A stretch of DNA of 64,000 nucleotides from Babylonia areolata (taxonomy: Eukaryota; Mollusca; Gastropoda; Neogastropoda; Buccinidae). Positions 27,388 to 32,919 of the stretch are shown here, one piece after another (position 1 is the first letter of the stretch; every line of letters begins with the position of its first letter). The stretch is taken from contig NC_134898.1 of the NCBI RefSeq assembly GCF_041734735.1, forward strand, positions 39,887,113 to 39,951,112, read 5' to 3'. The position numbers were made by a program, and so were the translations under genes. Below the pieces are notes generated by a model. It saw only the letters and a list, made by a program, of their open reading frames with translations, was not told the DNA's origin and searched no databases.

Positions 27388-28564
27388 TCTTTTGTTTAAC
27401 GTCTATCCACAGTTGTGATTTTAGTTTAAAAAAAAATCATTTCCCACCTCACCCTTGCCTTAAATCATGATTACTTTTCCCTGCCCCTCTATCCTCGATT
27501 AGCATAAAAAGACTATAAACTAGTCAAGCAATAAAATTACAACTGTGTGTGTGTGTTTGGGGTTTATCGCACTTAGCAAGACCGAAGAGATCATGTTTTT
27601 GTCGAGTGTCTTTGAAGGTCATTCTGTTTTGTGTTTGCAGATAGCGGCAGTGTGTGACTTTTACACCTACATCCGTTACATTTGCCAGAACCTCGTTAAA
27701 AGTGCAGGTAAGTTAGTTACAAGGTTAGTGATGTTTGAACCTAATGTAACACCCACCTCTGGTGATAGGGCTGACAGTGATAACTGTCCGGAAAAGTGGG
27801 GGGAGGGGGAGGGAACCTGACACTGACACTGACATCAGGGGAGGGAACCTGACACTGACACTGACATCAGGGGAGGGAACCTGACACTGACATCAGGGGA
27901 GTGAAGCTGACACTACACTGACATCAGGGTAGGGAACCTGACACTGACACTGATATCAGGGGAGGGAACCTGACACTGACACTGACATCAGGGGAGTGAA
28001 GCTGACACTGACACTGACATCAGGGTAGGGAACCTGACACTGACATCAGGGGAGTGAAGCTGACACTGACATCAGGGGAGGGAACCTGACACTACACTGA
28101 CACCATATTAAGATAGGCAGCGAAAATTGGCAATTTTTTGTTTCGGGGTGTTGTGATTTGAACTAAAAACATTTATAGCTGCTCTCTCAACTCATCTACT
28201 TGTTTTAAAAGCGGAGAATAGATGGTTCTATAACAGTGCTGTTTGGAAGTTTAACTACATATTTATAAAGTGGTGGATAGATGGTTCTATTACAGTGCCG
28301 TTTGGAAGTTGAACTAAAAGTTCATAAATTGGAGAATAGATAGTTCTATAACAGTGCTGAGAGTGGAAATAGATTTGGTCAATAATAGTTCTGTTTGGAA
28401 GCTTGAACTTCAGTATGGGAATAAATTACTAGCCTGGCCTTGCCTGGAAGATAAGGCACATGAATAAATGTTCTCCTTTGTTTTCCCTATTCCCAGACAA
28501 AGAGATGTTCCAAGAGATTTCAAAGCTTCGGCTGCGGATGGCCTCCGCCAGGCTTGGTTGCTGA
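7241..28564 (+). CDS. RAB3IP: Rabin8/GRAB-like Rab guanine nucleotide exchange factor (Sec2 domain), ten coding exons
   Basis: Gene-level entry. Coding exons: 7241-7374, 11260-11416, 13241-13336, 17630-17707, 18629-18853, 22588-22719, 24447-24526, 26724-26823, 27641-27707 and 28497-28564. All have AG/GT borders and compatible phases; the joined 1137 nt give 378 residues and a TGA stop. Residues about 75-168 form the Sec2 coiled coil ([40 protein letters not shown]). A Pro/Ser/basic linker follows (about 170-230). The C-terminal part has [20 protein letters not shown], the KCC...LCNYKIKL block and [14 protein letters not shown], as I recall them from vertebrate Rabin8 and GRAB. Family members exchange nucleotide on Rab8, acting in vesicle transport and ciliogenesis. 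The length is near GRAB (RAB3IL1) and shorter than Rabin8, so this is probably the single ancestral form. The start is the first ATG of its exon, after a 6-nt leader; upstream 5' UTR exons were not found. Confidence 0.92.
7384..7494 (-). repeat. SINE-D 3' fragment 9 nt after the exon 1 donor
   Basis: The minus-strand SINE-D tail (CAGTTTC end, GCAAATCCATGTATATGCTG, the GGCAGATTGCCTGACCAG palindrome region) begins immediately after the splice donor GTGAGC. The head is missing. Confidence 0.7.
7495..8082. other. Intron 1 sequence, nothing recognised
   Basis: T-rich intronic DNA between a SINE-D fragment and a SINE-A copy. Short open frames only; no repeat shared with the rest of the window was noticed. 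Confidence 0.5.
8083..8487 (-). repeat. SINE-A, full length, inverted relative to the 6788 copy
   Basis: Complete SINE-A on the minus strand, from the ATACAA-type tail at about 8083 to the tRNA-like head ending GGAGTGATGGCC at 8487. It is highly similar to the plus-strand copy at 6788-7187, so the two form an inverted pair around the start exon. Confidence 0.85.
8488..10440. other. Intron 1 interior with simple repeats
   Basis: Holds TC tracts near 8796-8827, G-rich stretches near 8883-8940 and 9220-9290, a TG microsatellite at 9472-9521 and GTT/GTA triplet repeats near 9540-9690. No exon or interspersed repeat was recognised. Confidence 0.5.
9472..9521. repeat. (TG)n microsatellite
   Basis: A nearly pure TG run of about 50 bp in intron 1. 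Confidence 0.95.
10441..10817 (-). repeat. SINE-B, full length
   Basis: On the minus strand: a tRNA-like head (GACGGGCGCAATAGCTGAG, TGGTTAAAG, B-box GGTTCGAATCA), a body with CTCCCAGGTCAACATATGTG, CCTGAACCCCCTTCGTGTG and GTTAAAGATCCTGTAATCC, and an end with TACACGTAAAAGCCCACTCG and an AGAAGA tail. Eight more SINE-B/B' copies or pieces occur in the window. Confidence 0.88.
10878..11027 (-). repeat. SINE-B 3' half
   Basis: An uninterrupted AGA/TTC tail of about 40 bp followed by the GGGCTGCAGCTCCCACG end region, ending near the CCGTTTTGGGG block. It lacks the head. It lies just downstream of another SINE-B in the same orientation. Confidence 0.8.
11260..11416 (+). CDS. RAB3IP: Rabin8-like coding exon 2
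   Basis: A long T tract and CTGCAG precede the exon, and AGG|GTGAGT follows it. It encodes residues 45-97, completing a split Cys codon and ending in phase 0. It includes [17 protein letters not shown] and [15 protein letters not shown]. The last 20 residues or so start the Sec2 coiled coil and correspond to YERLKEELAKAQR in vertebrate Rabin8 as I recall it. Confidence 0.92.
11471..11889 (-). mobile_element. LINE 3' end, reverse transcriptase C-terminal relic
   Basis: On the minus strand it encodes [19 protein letters not shown], then [14 protein letters not shown], the usual C-terminal signature of non-LTR retrotransposon ORF2 proteins. A 3' UTR with AGCGCTTTATGAATACTAAT and a short repeated tail follows. 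The 3' end resembles L2/CR1-like LINEs (GCGCTATATAAATA); the clade is an inference. It is strongly 5'-truncated. A second copy in opposite orientation lies at 13344-13957. Confidence 0.75.
12055..12210 (+). repeat. SINE-A 3' fragment inside repeat I
   Basis: Begins in the GCGATAGGGAAAAA block of SINE-A and runs through AAATGGGTGGCATTG to the ATACAA tail. The second copy of repeat I lacks it. A C-rich stretch at 12223-12250 follows. Confidence 0.75.
12339..12453 (+). repeat. SINE-D fragment with 12-bp target-site duplication
   Basis: A 5'-truncated SINE-D (GGTCAGGCATCTG, TAGCAGATGTGGTGTAGC, CTGAACTGAA end), flanked by CTGCCAAGAACC at 12327-12338 and again at 12454-12465. The second copy of repeat I has no such insert, so this is a clean retroposition event. 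Confidence 0.85.
12531..13107. other. Intron 2 end, nothing recognised
   Basis: AT-rich intronic sequence without an identified repeat or exon. Confidence 0.5.
13108..13214 (+). repeat. SINE-D 3' fragment ending 26 nt before the exon 3 acceptor
   Basis: The SINE-D tail (TGGTCAGGCATCTATC, CCCAGCAGATGTAGTGCAGC, then ACTGAAACTGAACCTGAAAC) ends at about 13214, while exon 3 begins at 13241. The intron branch site therefore probably lies inside or next to SINE-derived sequence. Confidence 0.75.
13241..13336 (+). CDS. RAB3IP: Rabin8-like coding exon 3 (Sec2 coiled coil)
   Basis: GGCCAG precedes and GAG|GTGAGT follows. It encodes residues 98-129 in phase 0: [32 protein letters not shown]. This is the most conserved part of the Sec2 domain, matching the recalled vertebrate RELKLKDEECERL...LEELTASLFEEA, and contributes to the parallel coiled coil that contacts the Rab. 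Retroposons crowd both sides. Confidence 0.95.
13397..13419 (+). pseudogene. Partial duplicate of exon 3, synonymous differences only
   Basis: The 23 bp encode ELDDLTA plus two bases and match exon 3 positions 13304-13326 at 19 of 23 sites. The four differences (GAA/GAG, GAC/GAT, CTC/CTT, ACT/ACC) are all silent third-position changes. It lies 61 nt past the exon 3 donor, after ATCAGCACTCT and directly before SINE-B sequence. It may be the remnant of a duplicated or alternative exon. Confidence 0.6.
13419..13528 (-). repeat. SINE-B head fragment
   Basis: Minus-strand SINE-B head with TTAAAGCGTTGGACTTTCAAT, a B-box-like GTTTGAATC and GGTGGGTAAAGGGTGGAGAT, stopping at the GATC of the CTCCCAGGTC block. 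It sits between the exon-3-like fragment and the second LINE piece. Confidence 0.8.
14292..14406 (+). repeat. SINE-D 3' fragment
   Basis: TGGTCAGGCATCTGCTTGGC, AGATGTGGTGTAGCGTATAT, GTCCGAACGCAGTGACGCC and a CTGAAACTGAAACTG end, as in the full copy at 17115. The head is missing. Confidence 0.8.
14600..15642 (+). mobile_element. TTAA-flanked 1.04-kb non-autonomous DNA transposon, piggyBac-like
   Basis: Flanked by TTAA at 14600-14603 and 15639-15642. The left end reads CCCCTAGGCTGCC and the reverse complement of the right end CCCTTTCGCTGCC, imperfect inverted repeats of the piggyBac type. A palindrome ATGACGAGATAACTCGTCAT occurs twice near the left end. A 66-codon frame at 14818-15018 and an acidic stretch after it might be a transposase N-terminal relic, but I cannot identify it. 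It lies in intron 3. Confidence 0.65.
15697..16000. repeat. Cluster of CA, A, TATC, TA and TC microsatellites
   Basis: CA at 15697-15721, poly(A) at about 15724-15758, TATC at 15817-15847, TA at 15848-15881 and TC from about 15920. All long open frames over this stretch are low-complexity. Confidence 0.95.
16095..16165 (+). repeat. Possible retroposon 3' end
   Basis: TGATGGCTAGATGTAAAGAA followed by CATGAAATAAAATC resembles 62730-62822 (TGATGGCTGGATGTAAAAAC, then TGTGAAATAAAAATTC). Both follow simple-repeat and T-rich tracts. Probably the 3' end of a LINE; its class was not determined. Confidence 0.4.
16165..16316. repeat. ACTAC / ACAAC / AC satellite-like tract
   Basis: About 150 bp made of CACTA units, then CAACA units, then CA dinucleotides with CAACA interruptions. 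Confidence 0.9.
16317..16864. other. Intron 3 sequence, nothing recognised
   Basis: AT-rich intronic DNA with no exon or recognised repeat. Confidence 0.4.
16865..17571 (+). mobile_element. TTAA-flanked inverted-repeat element with a nested SINE-D
   Basis: TTAA at 16865-16868 and 17568-17571. The ends CCTTTTGAGTGCC and (reverse complement) CTCTATTAGTGCC form an imperfect inverted repeat of piggyBac style. A full-length SINE-D at 17115-17513 lies inside. The outer sequence (GGATGGTGTGTTCATTTTCC, CTTTGGCAAATAG, TGTCAGTGAGTATGAAAT) recurs without the SINE at about 18407-18574. Confidence 0.6.
17115..17513 (+). repeat. SINE-D, full length, with paralogous empty site
   Basis: About 400 bp. The tRNA-like head has GGTGGCAGAATGGTTAAGAT and B-box GGTTCGAACCC. 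The central domain has ATCGGATGATATGATACACC and GGCAAAATTCTG, shared with SINE-A. The tail has GCATCTGCCTAGCAGATGTG, CAGACGCAGTGTCGTCTCC, AAACTGAAACTG and an A-rich end. The related intron sequence at about 18500-18515 reads straight across this position. Confidence 0.88.
17630..17707 (+). CDS. RAB3IP: Rabin8-like coding exon 4 (Sec2 coiled coil)
   Basis: ATGTTGCAG precedes and CAG|GTCAGA follows. It encodes residues 130-155 in phase 0: [20 protein letters not shown], then EDATHQ. It continues the heptads of exon 3 and matches the recalled vertebrate EEAHKMVREANIKQATAEKQL. The acceptor region resembles that of exon 5. Confidence 0.93.
17708..18406. other. Intron 4 left part, nothing recognised
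   Basis: AT-rich sequence with a short CA-rich stretch near 17840-17910. A minus-strand frame ending [12 protein letters not shown] at about 18060-18120 may be a very short LINE ORF2 scrap like those at 11571 and 13800, but too little remains to call. Confidence 0.4.
18407..18628 (+). repeat. Intron 4 end, paralogous to the intron 3 end
   Basis: Matches 17008-17110 plus 17512-17629 in order, including TTTGGCATATAATTGTCAG, GGCACTGAAAGAGTTAAATG and TTTGTTCATGTTCTGACCAT, up to a few nucleotides before the acceptor. It lacks the SINE-D found in the intron 3 copy. TTAA at 18571-18574 corresponds to the right end of the 16865-17571 element. Confidence 0.75.
18629..18853 (+). CDS. RAB3IP: Rabin8-like coding exon 5 (end of coiled coil and linker)
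   Basis: CCTTTCAG precedes and AAAGAG|GTGAGG follows. It encodes residues 156-230. [16 protein letters not shown] ends the Sec2 coil; [12 protein letters not shown] starts a Pro/Ser-rich linker, then a basic patch [16 protein letters not shown], and the exon ends QSDGVKE. In vertebrates the equivalent linker (SSSPTSP...HTRNKSTSS, recalled) is phosphorylated. Read-through into the intron meets a stop after eight codons. Confidence 0.93.
18848..21345 (+). repeat. 2.5-kb intron minisatellite that begins at the exon 5 donor
   Basis: From the last bases of exon 5, the theme (T/C)CAAAGAG|GT(T/A)(A/C)GG, then TTGGTTTGTGTTGTGTTTG, recurs at alternating spacings of about 40 and 55 bp, some 50-60 times. 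It is fairly regular to 20400 and more degenerate to 21345. The junction AAAGAGGTGAGGTTGGTTTG at exon 5 itself fits the consensus, so the array includes the authentic donor. Long open frames with repeated LVCVV are artefacts. Confidence 0.9.
21355..21995 (+). repeat. SINE-G with nested retroposon H
   Basis: The head GGTGGTTAGGTGTTGGACTT with B-box-like GGTTCGAAGTCC lies at about 21380-21434. The body resumes after 21788 with TCAGCATGATGTACTGTCC, GTGGCTGGGTACCTGACTTT, TGGATATGAGTTCACTGTCC and a CCCTTTAAAC end. It matches the unit at 34940-36720. An H insert separates the halves. Confidence 0.72.
21442..21788 (-). repeat. Retroposon H, poly(A)-tailed, with 14-bp target-site duplication
   Basis: A 347-bp insert in SINE-G, flanked by CGAAGTCCAGTTTC (21428-21441) and CGAGGTCCAGTTTC (21789-21802), 13 of 14 matching. 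Its left end is a T run, a poly(A) tail when read on the minus strand, followed by a C-rich stretch. It shares TGTTCAATGGTGTCC-type, AGTCACTTCGGTTGTG and GAGACGCTGCACTGC words with the reverse complement of about 25325-25640. The class is unknown; no tRNA-like box was recognised. Confidence 0.75.
22078..22212 (+). mobile_element. Short LINE fragment
   Basis: Encodes [19 protein letters not shown], then WLDQGTL. It is homologous to the opposite-strand sequence at about 23519-23660, which belongs to a longer LINE fragment. A TTAACC(A)GTTCAGTGCC motif follows at 22211, possibly the end of a TTAA-type element. Confidence 0.6.
22478..22523. repeat. (CA)n microsatellite
   Basis: A pure CA run about 65 bp upstream of the exon 6 acceptor; the acceptor has its own C/T tract (TTTTTCCCCCTCCCCTGCAG). 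Confidence 0.95.
22588..22719 (+). CDS. RAB3IP: Rabin8-like coding exon 6
   Basis: CCCTGCAG precedes and GCG|GTAATT follows. It encodes residues 231-274 in phase 0: [20 protein letters not shown], then [20 protein letters not shown], then TA. It corresponds to the recalled vertebrate ADLSLYNEFRLWKDEPTMD and [20 protein letters not shown], the C-terminal conserved part specific to Rabin8/GRAB proteins. The donor GTAATT is weaker than the others. Confidence 0.95.
22727..22905 (-). repeat. SINE-D fragment starting about 7 nt after the exon 6 donor
   Basis: On the minus strand it has the full SINE-D tail (CAGTTTCTCAGGGAGGCGTC, ACATCTGCAAGGCAGATTTC, CCAGCAGCATAACCCAG) and the start of the central domain (AGTGGATTTCTCATACAGAA). 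It is placed almost directly after GTAATT. Confidence 0.78.
22921..22957. repeat. Poly(G) tract
   Basis: About 35 bp of nearly pure G on the plus strand. Confidence 0.95.
23222..23700 (-). mobile_element. LINE ORF2 C-terminal fragment
   Basis: On the minus strand a frame of about 130 codons includes [39 protein letters not shown] and [14 protein letters not shown]. This matches the usual end of many non-LTR retrotransposon proteins (Cys motif, then EDE(F/Y)HFL, then C). It is 5'-truncated. Part of it recurs inverted at 22078-22212, giving a 130-bp inverted repeat in intron 6. Confidence 0.72.
23717..23965. repeat. TG-rich microsatellite region
   Basis: Several imperfect TG/TGCA tracts, including 23718-23738 and 23945-23962. 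Long histidine/threonine-rich open frames on the minus strand are artefacts of these runs. Confidence 0.85.
24286..24440. repeat. TG tract in place of the exon 7 polypyrimidine tract
   Basis: About 150 bp of TG repeats with TTGTG interruptions run right up to TGGTTTTGCAG at the exon 7 acceptor. UG repeats next to 3' splice sites are known binding sites for TDP-43 and CELF proteins in animals; an effect here is inference. Confidence 0.9.
24447..24526 (+). CDS. RAB3IP: Rabin8-like coding exon 7
   Basis: GGTTTTGCAG precedes and CCCAG|GTTAGA follows. It encodes residues 275-300 plus two bases of 301: [18 protein letters not shown], then IPGDRSFP. It matches the recalled vertebrate LASAVLEAVENNTLSIEPV. 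The joint with exon 8 yields FPRKCC, skipping the 10 or so residues that separate these blocks in vertebrates, so a small alternative exon in intron 7 is possible. Confidence 0.93.
24725..24768. repeat. (TC)n microsatellite
   Basis: A TC run of about 45 bp in intron 7. Confidence 0.95.
24830..25095 (-). repeat. Repeat I, second copy, uninterrupted
   Basis: The reverse complement matches 11920-12530 without that copy's two SINE inserts, so it serves as an empty-site comparator. It has no recognised coding or tRNA-like motif. Confidence 0.7.
25325..25640 (+). repeat. Retroposon H, second copy
   Basis: Shares, in the order of the reverse complement of 21442-21788: GATTATTGTC, GGCTTATTAGGTGGTGTCCT, GAACACAACTGAAGTGACTT, GCAGTGCAGGGTCTCCTC and CTGGGTGTGGC. 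It ends in an A-rich stretch (GGGAAAAAAAGAAAGAAAAA), consistent with a retroposon tail. Bases 25230-25325 may extend it at the 5' end. Confidence 0.65.
25928..26575 (+). mobile_element. TTAA-flanked inverted-repeat element with piggyBac-like acidic relic
   Basis: TTAA at 25928-25931 and 26572-26575; the ends CTCTTTCCGGACGA and (reverse complement) CTCACTCGGGACGA form an imperfect terminal inverted repeat. Inside, about 26240-26350, one frame reads [20 protein letters not shown], then [19 protein letters not shown]. This is the kind of acidic Ser/Asp/Glu leader found at the N-terminus of piggyBac transposases. The catalytic part is absent, so it looks like an internally deleted, non-autonomous copy. 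Confidence 0.65.
26724..26823 (+). CDS. RAB3IP: Rabin8-like coding exon 8
   Basis: GGTTGCAG precedes and AGG|GTGAGT follows. It completes residue 301 and encodes 302-334: [20 protein letters not shown], then [13 protein letters not shown]. The spaced cysteines and YKIKL...WYSIS...CR match the recalled vertebrate KKCALTGQSKSCKHRIKL and YYYISPFCRYR. Confidence 0.95.
26865..27115 (+). repeat. SINE-D head with a nested SINE-B piece
   Basis: The head GGTGGCGGAATGGTCAAGAC, ATCTGCCAATACAG and GGGGTTC matches the SINE-D head at 17115. After a 148-bp SINE-B fragment (26928-27075) the sequence resumes with GCCTGGAAAATTAAACTGAG, as in SINE-D just after its B-box. It starts about 40 nt after the exon 8 donor. 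Confidence 0.65.
26928..27075 (-). repeat. SINE-B 3' half, nested in SINE-D
   Basis: A TTC tail of about 25 bp, TTCGTGGGCTGCAACT, GCTTTTACATGTTTGACCG and CCATGTAGGCAACCATAC, as in other minus-strand SINE-B copies. The head is missing. Confidence 0.78.
27361..27390. repeat. (TG)n microsatellite
   Basis: A TG run of about 30 bp in intron 8. Confidence 0.95.
27641..27707 (+). CDS. RAB3IP: Rabin8-like coding exon 9
   Basis: GTGTTTGCAG precedes and GCAG|GTAAGT follows. It encodes residues 335-356 plus one base: [20 protein letters not shown], then SA. It corresponds to the recalled vertebrate [20 protein letters not shown], one of the best-conserved C-terminal blocks of the family. Confidence 0.95.
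27808..28103 (+). repeat. Minisatellite, 32-bp unit and shorter variants
   Basis: About 10-11 units of the form GGGGAGGGAACCTGACACTG, then ACACTGACATCA; some lack one ACACTG. The units are very similar, suggesting a young array in intron 9, 100 bp after the donor. Confidence 0.95.
28213..28405 (+). repeat. Tandem repeat, 59-bp unit, about three copies
   Basis: Units start near 28213, 28272 and 28331 with GGAGAATAGATGGTTCTATA-like sequence, then ACAGTGCTGTTTGGAAGTT. A partial fourth is visible. It directly follows the 32-bp array in the same short intron. Confidence 0.85.
28497..28564 (+). CDS. RAB3IP: Rabin8-like coding exon 10 (last coding exon)
   Basis: CCTATTCCCAG precedes. It completes Asp357 and encodes [20 protein letters not shown], then C and TGA at 28562-28564. 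It matches the recalled vertebrate [20 protein letters not shown], after which vertebrate proteins run about six residues further; here the stop comes one residue after LG. Confidence 0.94.
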
Positions 28565-29970
28565 CCTTTGACCAGTGACATACACTGTGTCATCAGCATT
28601 GTCTGCACGGCATAGGTTCAGCGTGATGCGTCACCTAGCAAGTGTACATGTTTCCTTAGACAAGTCTGCAGCGCTTGGTTGAGGTATCAGCATTGTCTTC
28701 ATGGAAGAGAATTCCTGTGAAACGTCACTCAAAGTACTCGCGAAGATGAATATCTGTGTTTGGGAGAATGAGGTGTGCGAGAATGTTTTTGTTGTTGCTG
28801 ACGTGTTGAAGGTGTGTGTATCTGCCATACAATGTTGAGATGTTGAATTTTATTCCTGGTTGTTTTTTGACGCATCTGGAAAGCTGGAATTATGGATAAA
28901 GCGTTCAGTTTTGGTGAAGGGTCCAGTATCATCATTGTAGTGATGTGAGATTGTGATGTGTCAGAAGCATTCCCCACCTTCTGTTACATAATGGGATTGA
29001 TTGGCAAGGAATAGCAGGACGCAAAATTGCTTCAATGGTCTGGATAGAGGTGTTTGTATATGTTCACCTGTATGGGTGTTTTTTGCTTTTAGGCATGCCT
29101 GTATTAACAGTTAATGCTGTTTCTTTTTTTTCTTTCTTTTTTTTTTGGGGGGGGGGCTTGGGGGGGGGGTTTTGGTTCTGTGATTGTGTATGTGTATATT
29201 CATGCCATTTATTATCAGCTAATGATTCTGCAGCTTTTGATTCTGTATTTCAGCAATCTCAGTCAAACATGAACCTTTTTAAGAGCAGTCATAATGTTGA
29301 AAAAATTTCATGTGTGCAGTTCAGACAGATGCTAAAACATACCTTTTGACTATAATGGGGCCCTTGAAAGCAAAATACTGTTGTGAAGTGAAATACCAGG
29401 AAACACTGTTGATGACTTGTGCCATTATGCTTTTTTAATGCCTGTATGGTGTTCACTACTTCTGTCGCTTCAGTCACACTAGCGATGCTGGGTATGGAAG
29501 GGGCCAGCGATGTTTTAATATATTTTTAACGTTGATGGAGTATGTTCAGTATGGATTATTTTGGATTTGGGGGAGGGGGAAGGGGTGGGGGATGTTCCTT
29601 CAGATACTTGTATGTCCGTATGTGACTTTTGTTATCATATTTTTATTTGTAGGATTTTTGCTAGTCTTGAGTCTCTGAACAAATTCAGGGTTTCTATTTC
29701 TAAGATCTGTCTATGAATTACTAATACTTTTTCCTTTTATTTTTACTTCAGTCATGTTTTTATTCTCCATAGGCATTTGATATTGATTACAGTTCTGAAA
29801 CGGGTATACATAATTATTTTATGGTCTTTTGAATCATAAATATGTCATCATCCTTTTCTTCTTTTTTTCCTATTTGTGCCCATCAGCATTGCGGATATAG
29901 AATCATAACCAGAAAAAAAAACATTGGGATAAATACTATAGAATCTCTACAGACCAGGGAGGATTTCAGA
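28565..29970 (+). other. 3' UTR and 3' flank of the Rabin8-like gene
   Basis: Unique-looking sequence directly after the stop, without recognised repeats apart from T/G-rich tracts near 29109-29175. I found no convincing AATAAA soon after the stop, so the transcript end is unplaced; an ATTAAA occurs at about 32176. Confidence 0.5.
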
Positions 29971-30362
29971 TTTGTATTTGTATTTCTTTTCATCAGAACA
30001 GATTTCTCTGTGTGAAATTCGGGCTGCTCTCCGCAGGGAGAGTGCGTCGCTACACTACAGCGCCACCCATTTTTTTTTTTCCTGCGTACAGTTTTATTTG
30101 TTTCTCCTATGGAAGTGGATTTTTCTACAGAATTTTGCCAGGAATAACCCTCTTTTTGCCGTGGGTTCTTTTACGTGCACTAAGTGCATGCTGCACACGG
30201 GTCCTCGGTTTATCGTCTGATCCGAATGACTAGCGTCCAGACCACTACTCAAGGTCTAGTGGAGGGGGAGAAAATATCGGCAGCTGAGCCATGATTCGAA
30301 CCAGCGCACTCAGATTCTCTCGCTTCCTAGGCGGATGCATTACCTCTTGGCCATCACTCCAC
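29971..30362 (-). repeat. SINE-A, full length
   Basis: Minus-strand copy, from the ATACAA-type tail to the GGAGTGATGGCC head, with the B-box-like GGTTCGAATCATGG. A few bases are missing in the GGGTGGCGCTG region. It is similar to the copies at 6788 and 8083. Confidence 0.85.
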
Positions 30363-30404
30363 ATTGGACATGTTGCAAAAGATTAGGTGTGTTTGTGTGT
30401 GTCA

Positions 30405-30505
30405 GTGGGGAGGGGACTGGGTTCTGCCTTCCTGTGCCAAGCCCTGTTCACAGTGGATAGGAATTCACAGCCTCGATGGCAGTGGGATCTTTAAACTCAA
30501 CCGGG
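30405..30505 (+). repeat. SINE-G 3' fragment
   Basis: GTGCCAAGCCCTGTTCACAG, ATAGGAATTCACAGCC and GGGATCTTTAAACTCAAC correspond to the 3' end of SINE-G. It lies immediately after SINE-A, the same adjacency as at 6601-7187 but in a different relative order. Confidence 0.5.
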
Positions 30506-30654
30506 GGTTGGTTTTGGCGGGGGGGGCTGGTGCTAAGACCGCAGTACACCAGTGAACTGACTGTATGCAAGATAGGTTCCTGGCCTGCTCCGCTTTCTTT
30601 TCAGTGTTAAGTTTTCCAGCTGCTGCCTGCCTTACTGATATTGCAGGAGCCGGT

Positions 30655-31015
30655 GTATGTGTGTATGCGCACATGTTTGTATATGTGTGTGTGCATCTAT
30701 ATGTGTGTTCATATATGAATGAATGCATACATGTGTGTGGAGTTTTTTTGTATGTGAATGCAAGTATGCATGCATGCATGCGTATGTGTGTGTGCTTATG
30801 TGAGTATGGATGCATGTGTGTGGATGCATGCATGTGTGTGTATGTGTGTGAGCATACATGCATGTGTGTATGTATGTGTGTGTGCATGTGTGTCAGTGTG
30901 TGCATGCATGTGTGTTTGTGTGTGTGTGCTTGAATACATGAGGATGTGTTTGTATGTGTGTACGAGTTTTTGTGTATGTTTATGTGTGGATGCATGCATG
31001 TTGTGTATGTAAGTG
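30655..31015. repeat. TGTG/TGCATG-rich low-complexity region
   Basis: About 350 bp of alternating TGTGTG, GCATGC and TATG. Long Cys/Met- or His/Thr-rich open frames on either strand are artefacts. Confidence 0.85.
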
Positions 31016-32470
31016 AACATGTGTCCTTATTTGTGTGACCACAAGAGGAGGTGTGAATGTGCTGTCAGTTGATGTGACCTCTCTCCACACCCAGATAATT
31101 TTCAGCCATTTCTTTCACCTCTCCCTCTTCCTCTTGATTGTACAACATGTGCCAGGAATAGACCGGAAGCCTAACGATTAGAAGGGGTGGTGGGGAGGGA
31201 GGTGTAACATCCAAGATAAATTCCCTTGACATCTAAGTGAAAGTATTGCAGACAGGTCTCTGATACATAACTAGCATGTATACCCACCCTCAGCTGTGGT
31301 ATCTGAATTACAATTCATTTTGCTCATTTGCTTTTAGTAATTCTTGGTCTGTGTATGTTTGTGGCTCCATGTGTGTGAGTGTGTCTTTCATGTTTGCAAA
31401 ACTACTTCAATGTATGTATATGCATATGAAATAGTATAATTTTACATTATCAGCATTCCAGATATAATCAGTTGATTTTATGATGAGCAAAACCCTGGTC
31501 TTTTGAGTGAAAATGGACTGTTTTATTTTTAACCATGCTACAAAACGGTGACGAGCAATGCTTCTGTGGAATATTGTAAACATTTTTGTGAAGAGACAGC
31601 AGGATTTTGTGTACGCATGTCCGTTATCTTGCCAGCACTTTTGCGCTCTCTTGTTGTGTAATTTCAAAATAGTTTAATGCCAGTGCCAAGTTACATTTTT
31701 ATTTCAACAAAGTTTGCACTCATGTGTGTACATGTGGCAGTTTAAAGTGAAGTCATCTTGCAGTTCTATGCATGATGTTTTATTTCAGTACCATTTAGTG
31801 TGATGTGTGTGTGTGTGATGCATGACAGTCTGAACGTGGGTGTGTGGGTGGGTGTCTGAAGGGGAGGGGGAAGGAAGAAAATGGCTTGCCTTGTGTCAGC
31901 TTTTTTAGTTTTCAGTGAATTTTATAACAGTTTGGTATGTAGGTATTTGTATATATGTAACATCGCATGCATGTAATTTTAATGAGCGAAGAAATCAAAA
32001 TGTTAAATGAAAAGTTTGCTTTTATGATTAATTTGTGTTGAAGGGTGGTCTGTCGGTTTATTTTTCCTCTAGTTTGTACATTTCAGTACACAAAAATAAT
32101 CAGGGTTTTGATGCTTGCAAACAGATGTGCATGAATGGCATTTTATGTGTTGTGTTTTTTTGTTCCTTTTGTTTTATTAAATCAGATATTGATATTTTGT
32201 AAACACTTAACACGTTTTGGGTTTGTTTGGGAGTTTCTTGGTGAAAACTTCTATCTTGATAATGACAATAATAATAATATTGATAATGATAATAATGATG
32301 ATAATAATAATAATAATAATAATGATGATGATGATGATGATAATAATAATGGTATCTTCTGTTCTAAATACTCATATCTTTTGCATAAAAACAGAAAAAG
32401 AGAATGGATTTTTTTTAAGAAAAGTTATGAGGTGAATGTAAAAGTGATGGATGGCAGTGCCCATTACATG
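31016..32470. other. Intergenic or 3' flank, nothing recognised
   Basis: AT-rich sequence with an ATA/GAT triplet tract at about 32260-32350 and no identified gene or interspersed repeat. Confidence 0.45.
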
Positions 32471-32473
32471 GGT

Positions 32474-32570
32474 TTAACCCTTTGAGTGCCAAGTCTATTT
32501 TACACTCAGTGGCATACTATTTGCCCAGGGATTTTAGGTCATGGGTGTAATAATGATTTTTTTTTTTAAG
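32474..32570 (+). mobile_element. Left end of a TTAA-type element
   Basis: TTAACCCTTTGAGTGCCAAG is a typical piggyBac-type terminus and resembles 16865. No matching right end was found nearby, so the extent is unknown. Confidence 0.35.
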
Positions 32571-32919
32571 TATAAAAGGCAAACTGCTGAAAAGAAAGTA
32601 TATATTACCTGTACTTGCCCAGGAACTGATATGTTCACATGAGAAAGAGAGGGACAGAGAGATGGAGGAGAGAGAGAGAGAACTAGCTCCAACAAAGAAG
32701 TTTTGTTGGTTATTAGGAAGAGTTTATTCAAACAGAATTTACCTCGTAAGTTAGGGACATGCTGATGATGTAAACCAGATCAATTATTCTCTGTACTTAC
32801 TTGATATAGCCAAATATGCATCGTCTTTGATGGCAGTGACCAGATCATTGATTTTTTTTTTCTTTACCTGCTGTATCTTGCCAAACCCATAGGTGCTTCC
32901 TCCTGCAAAGGTCTGACAA

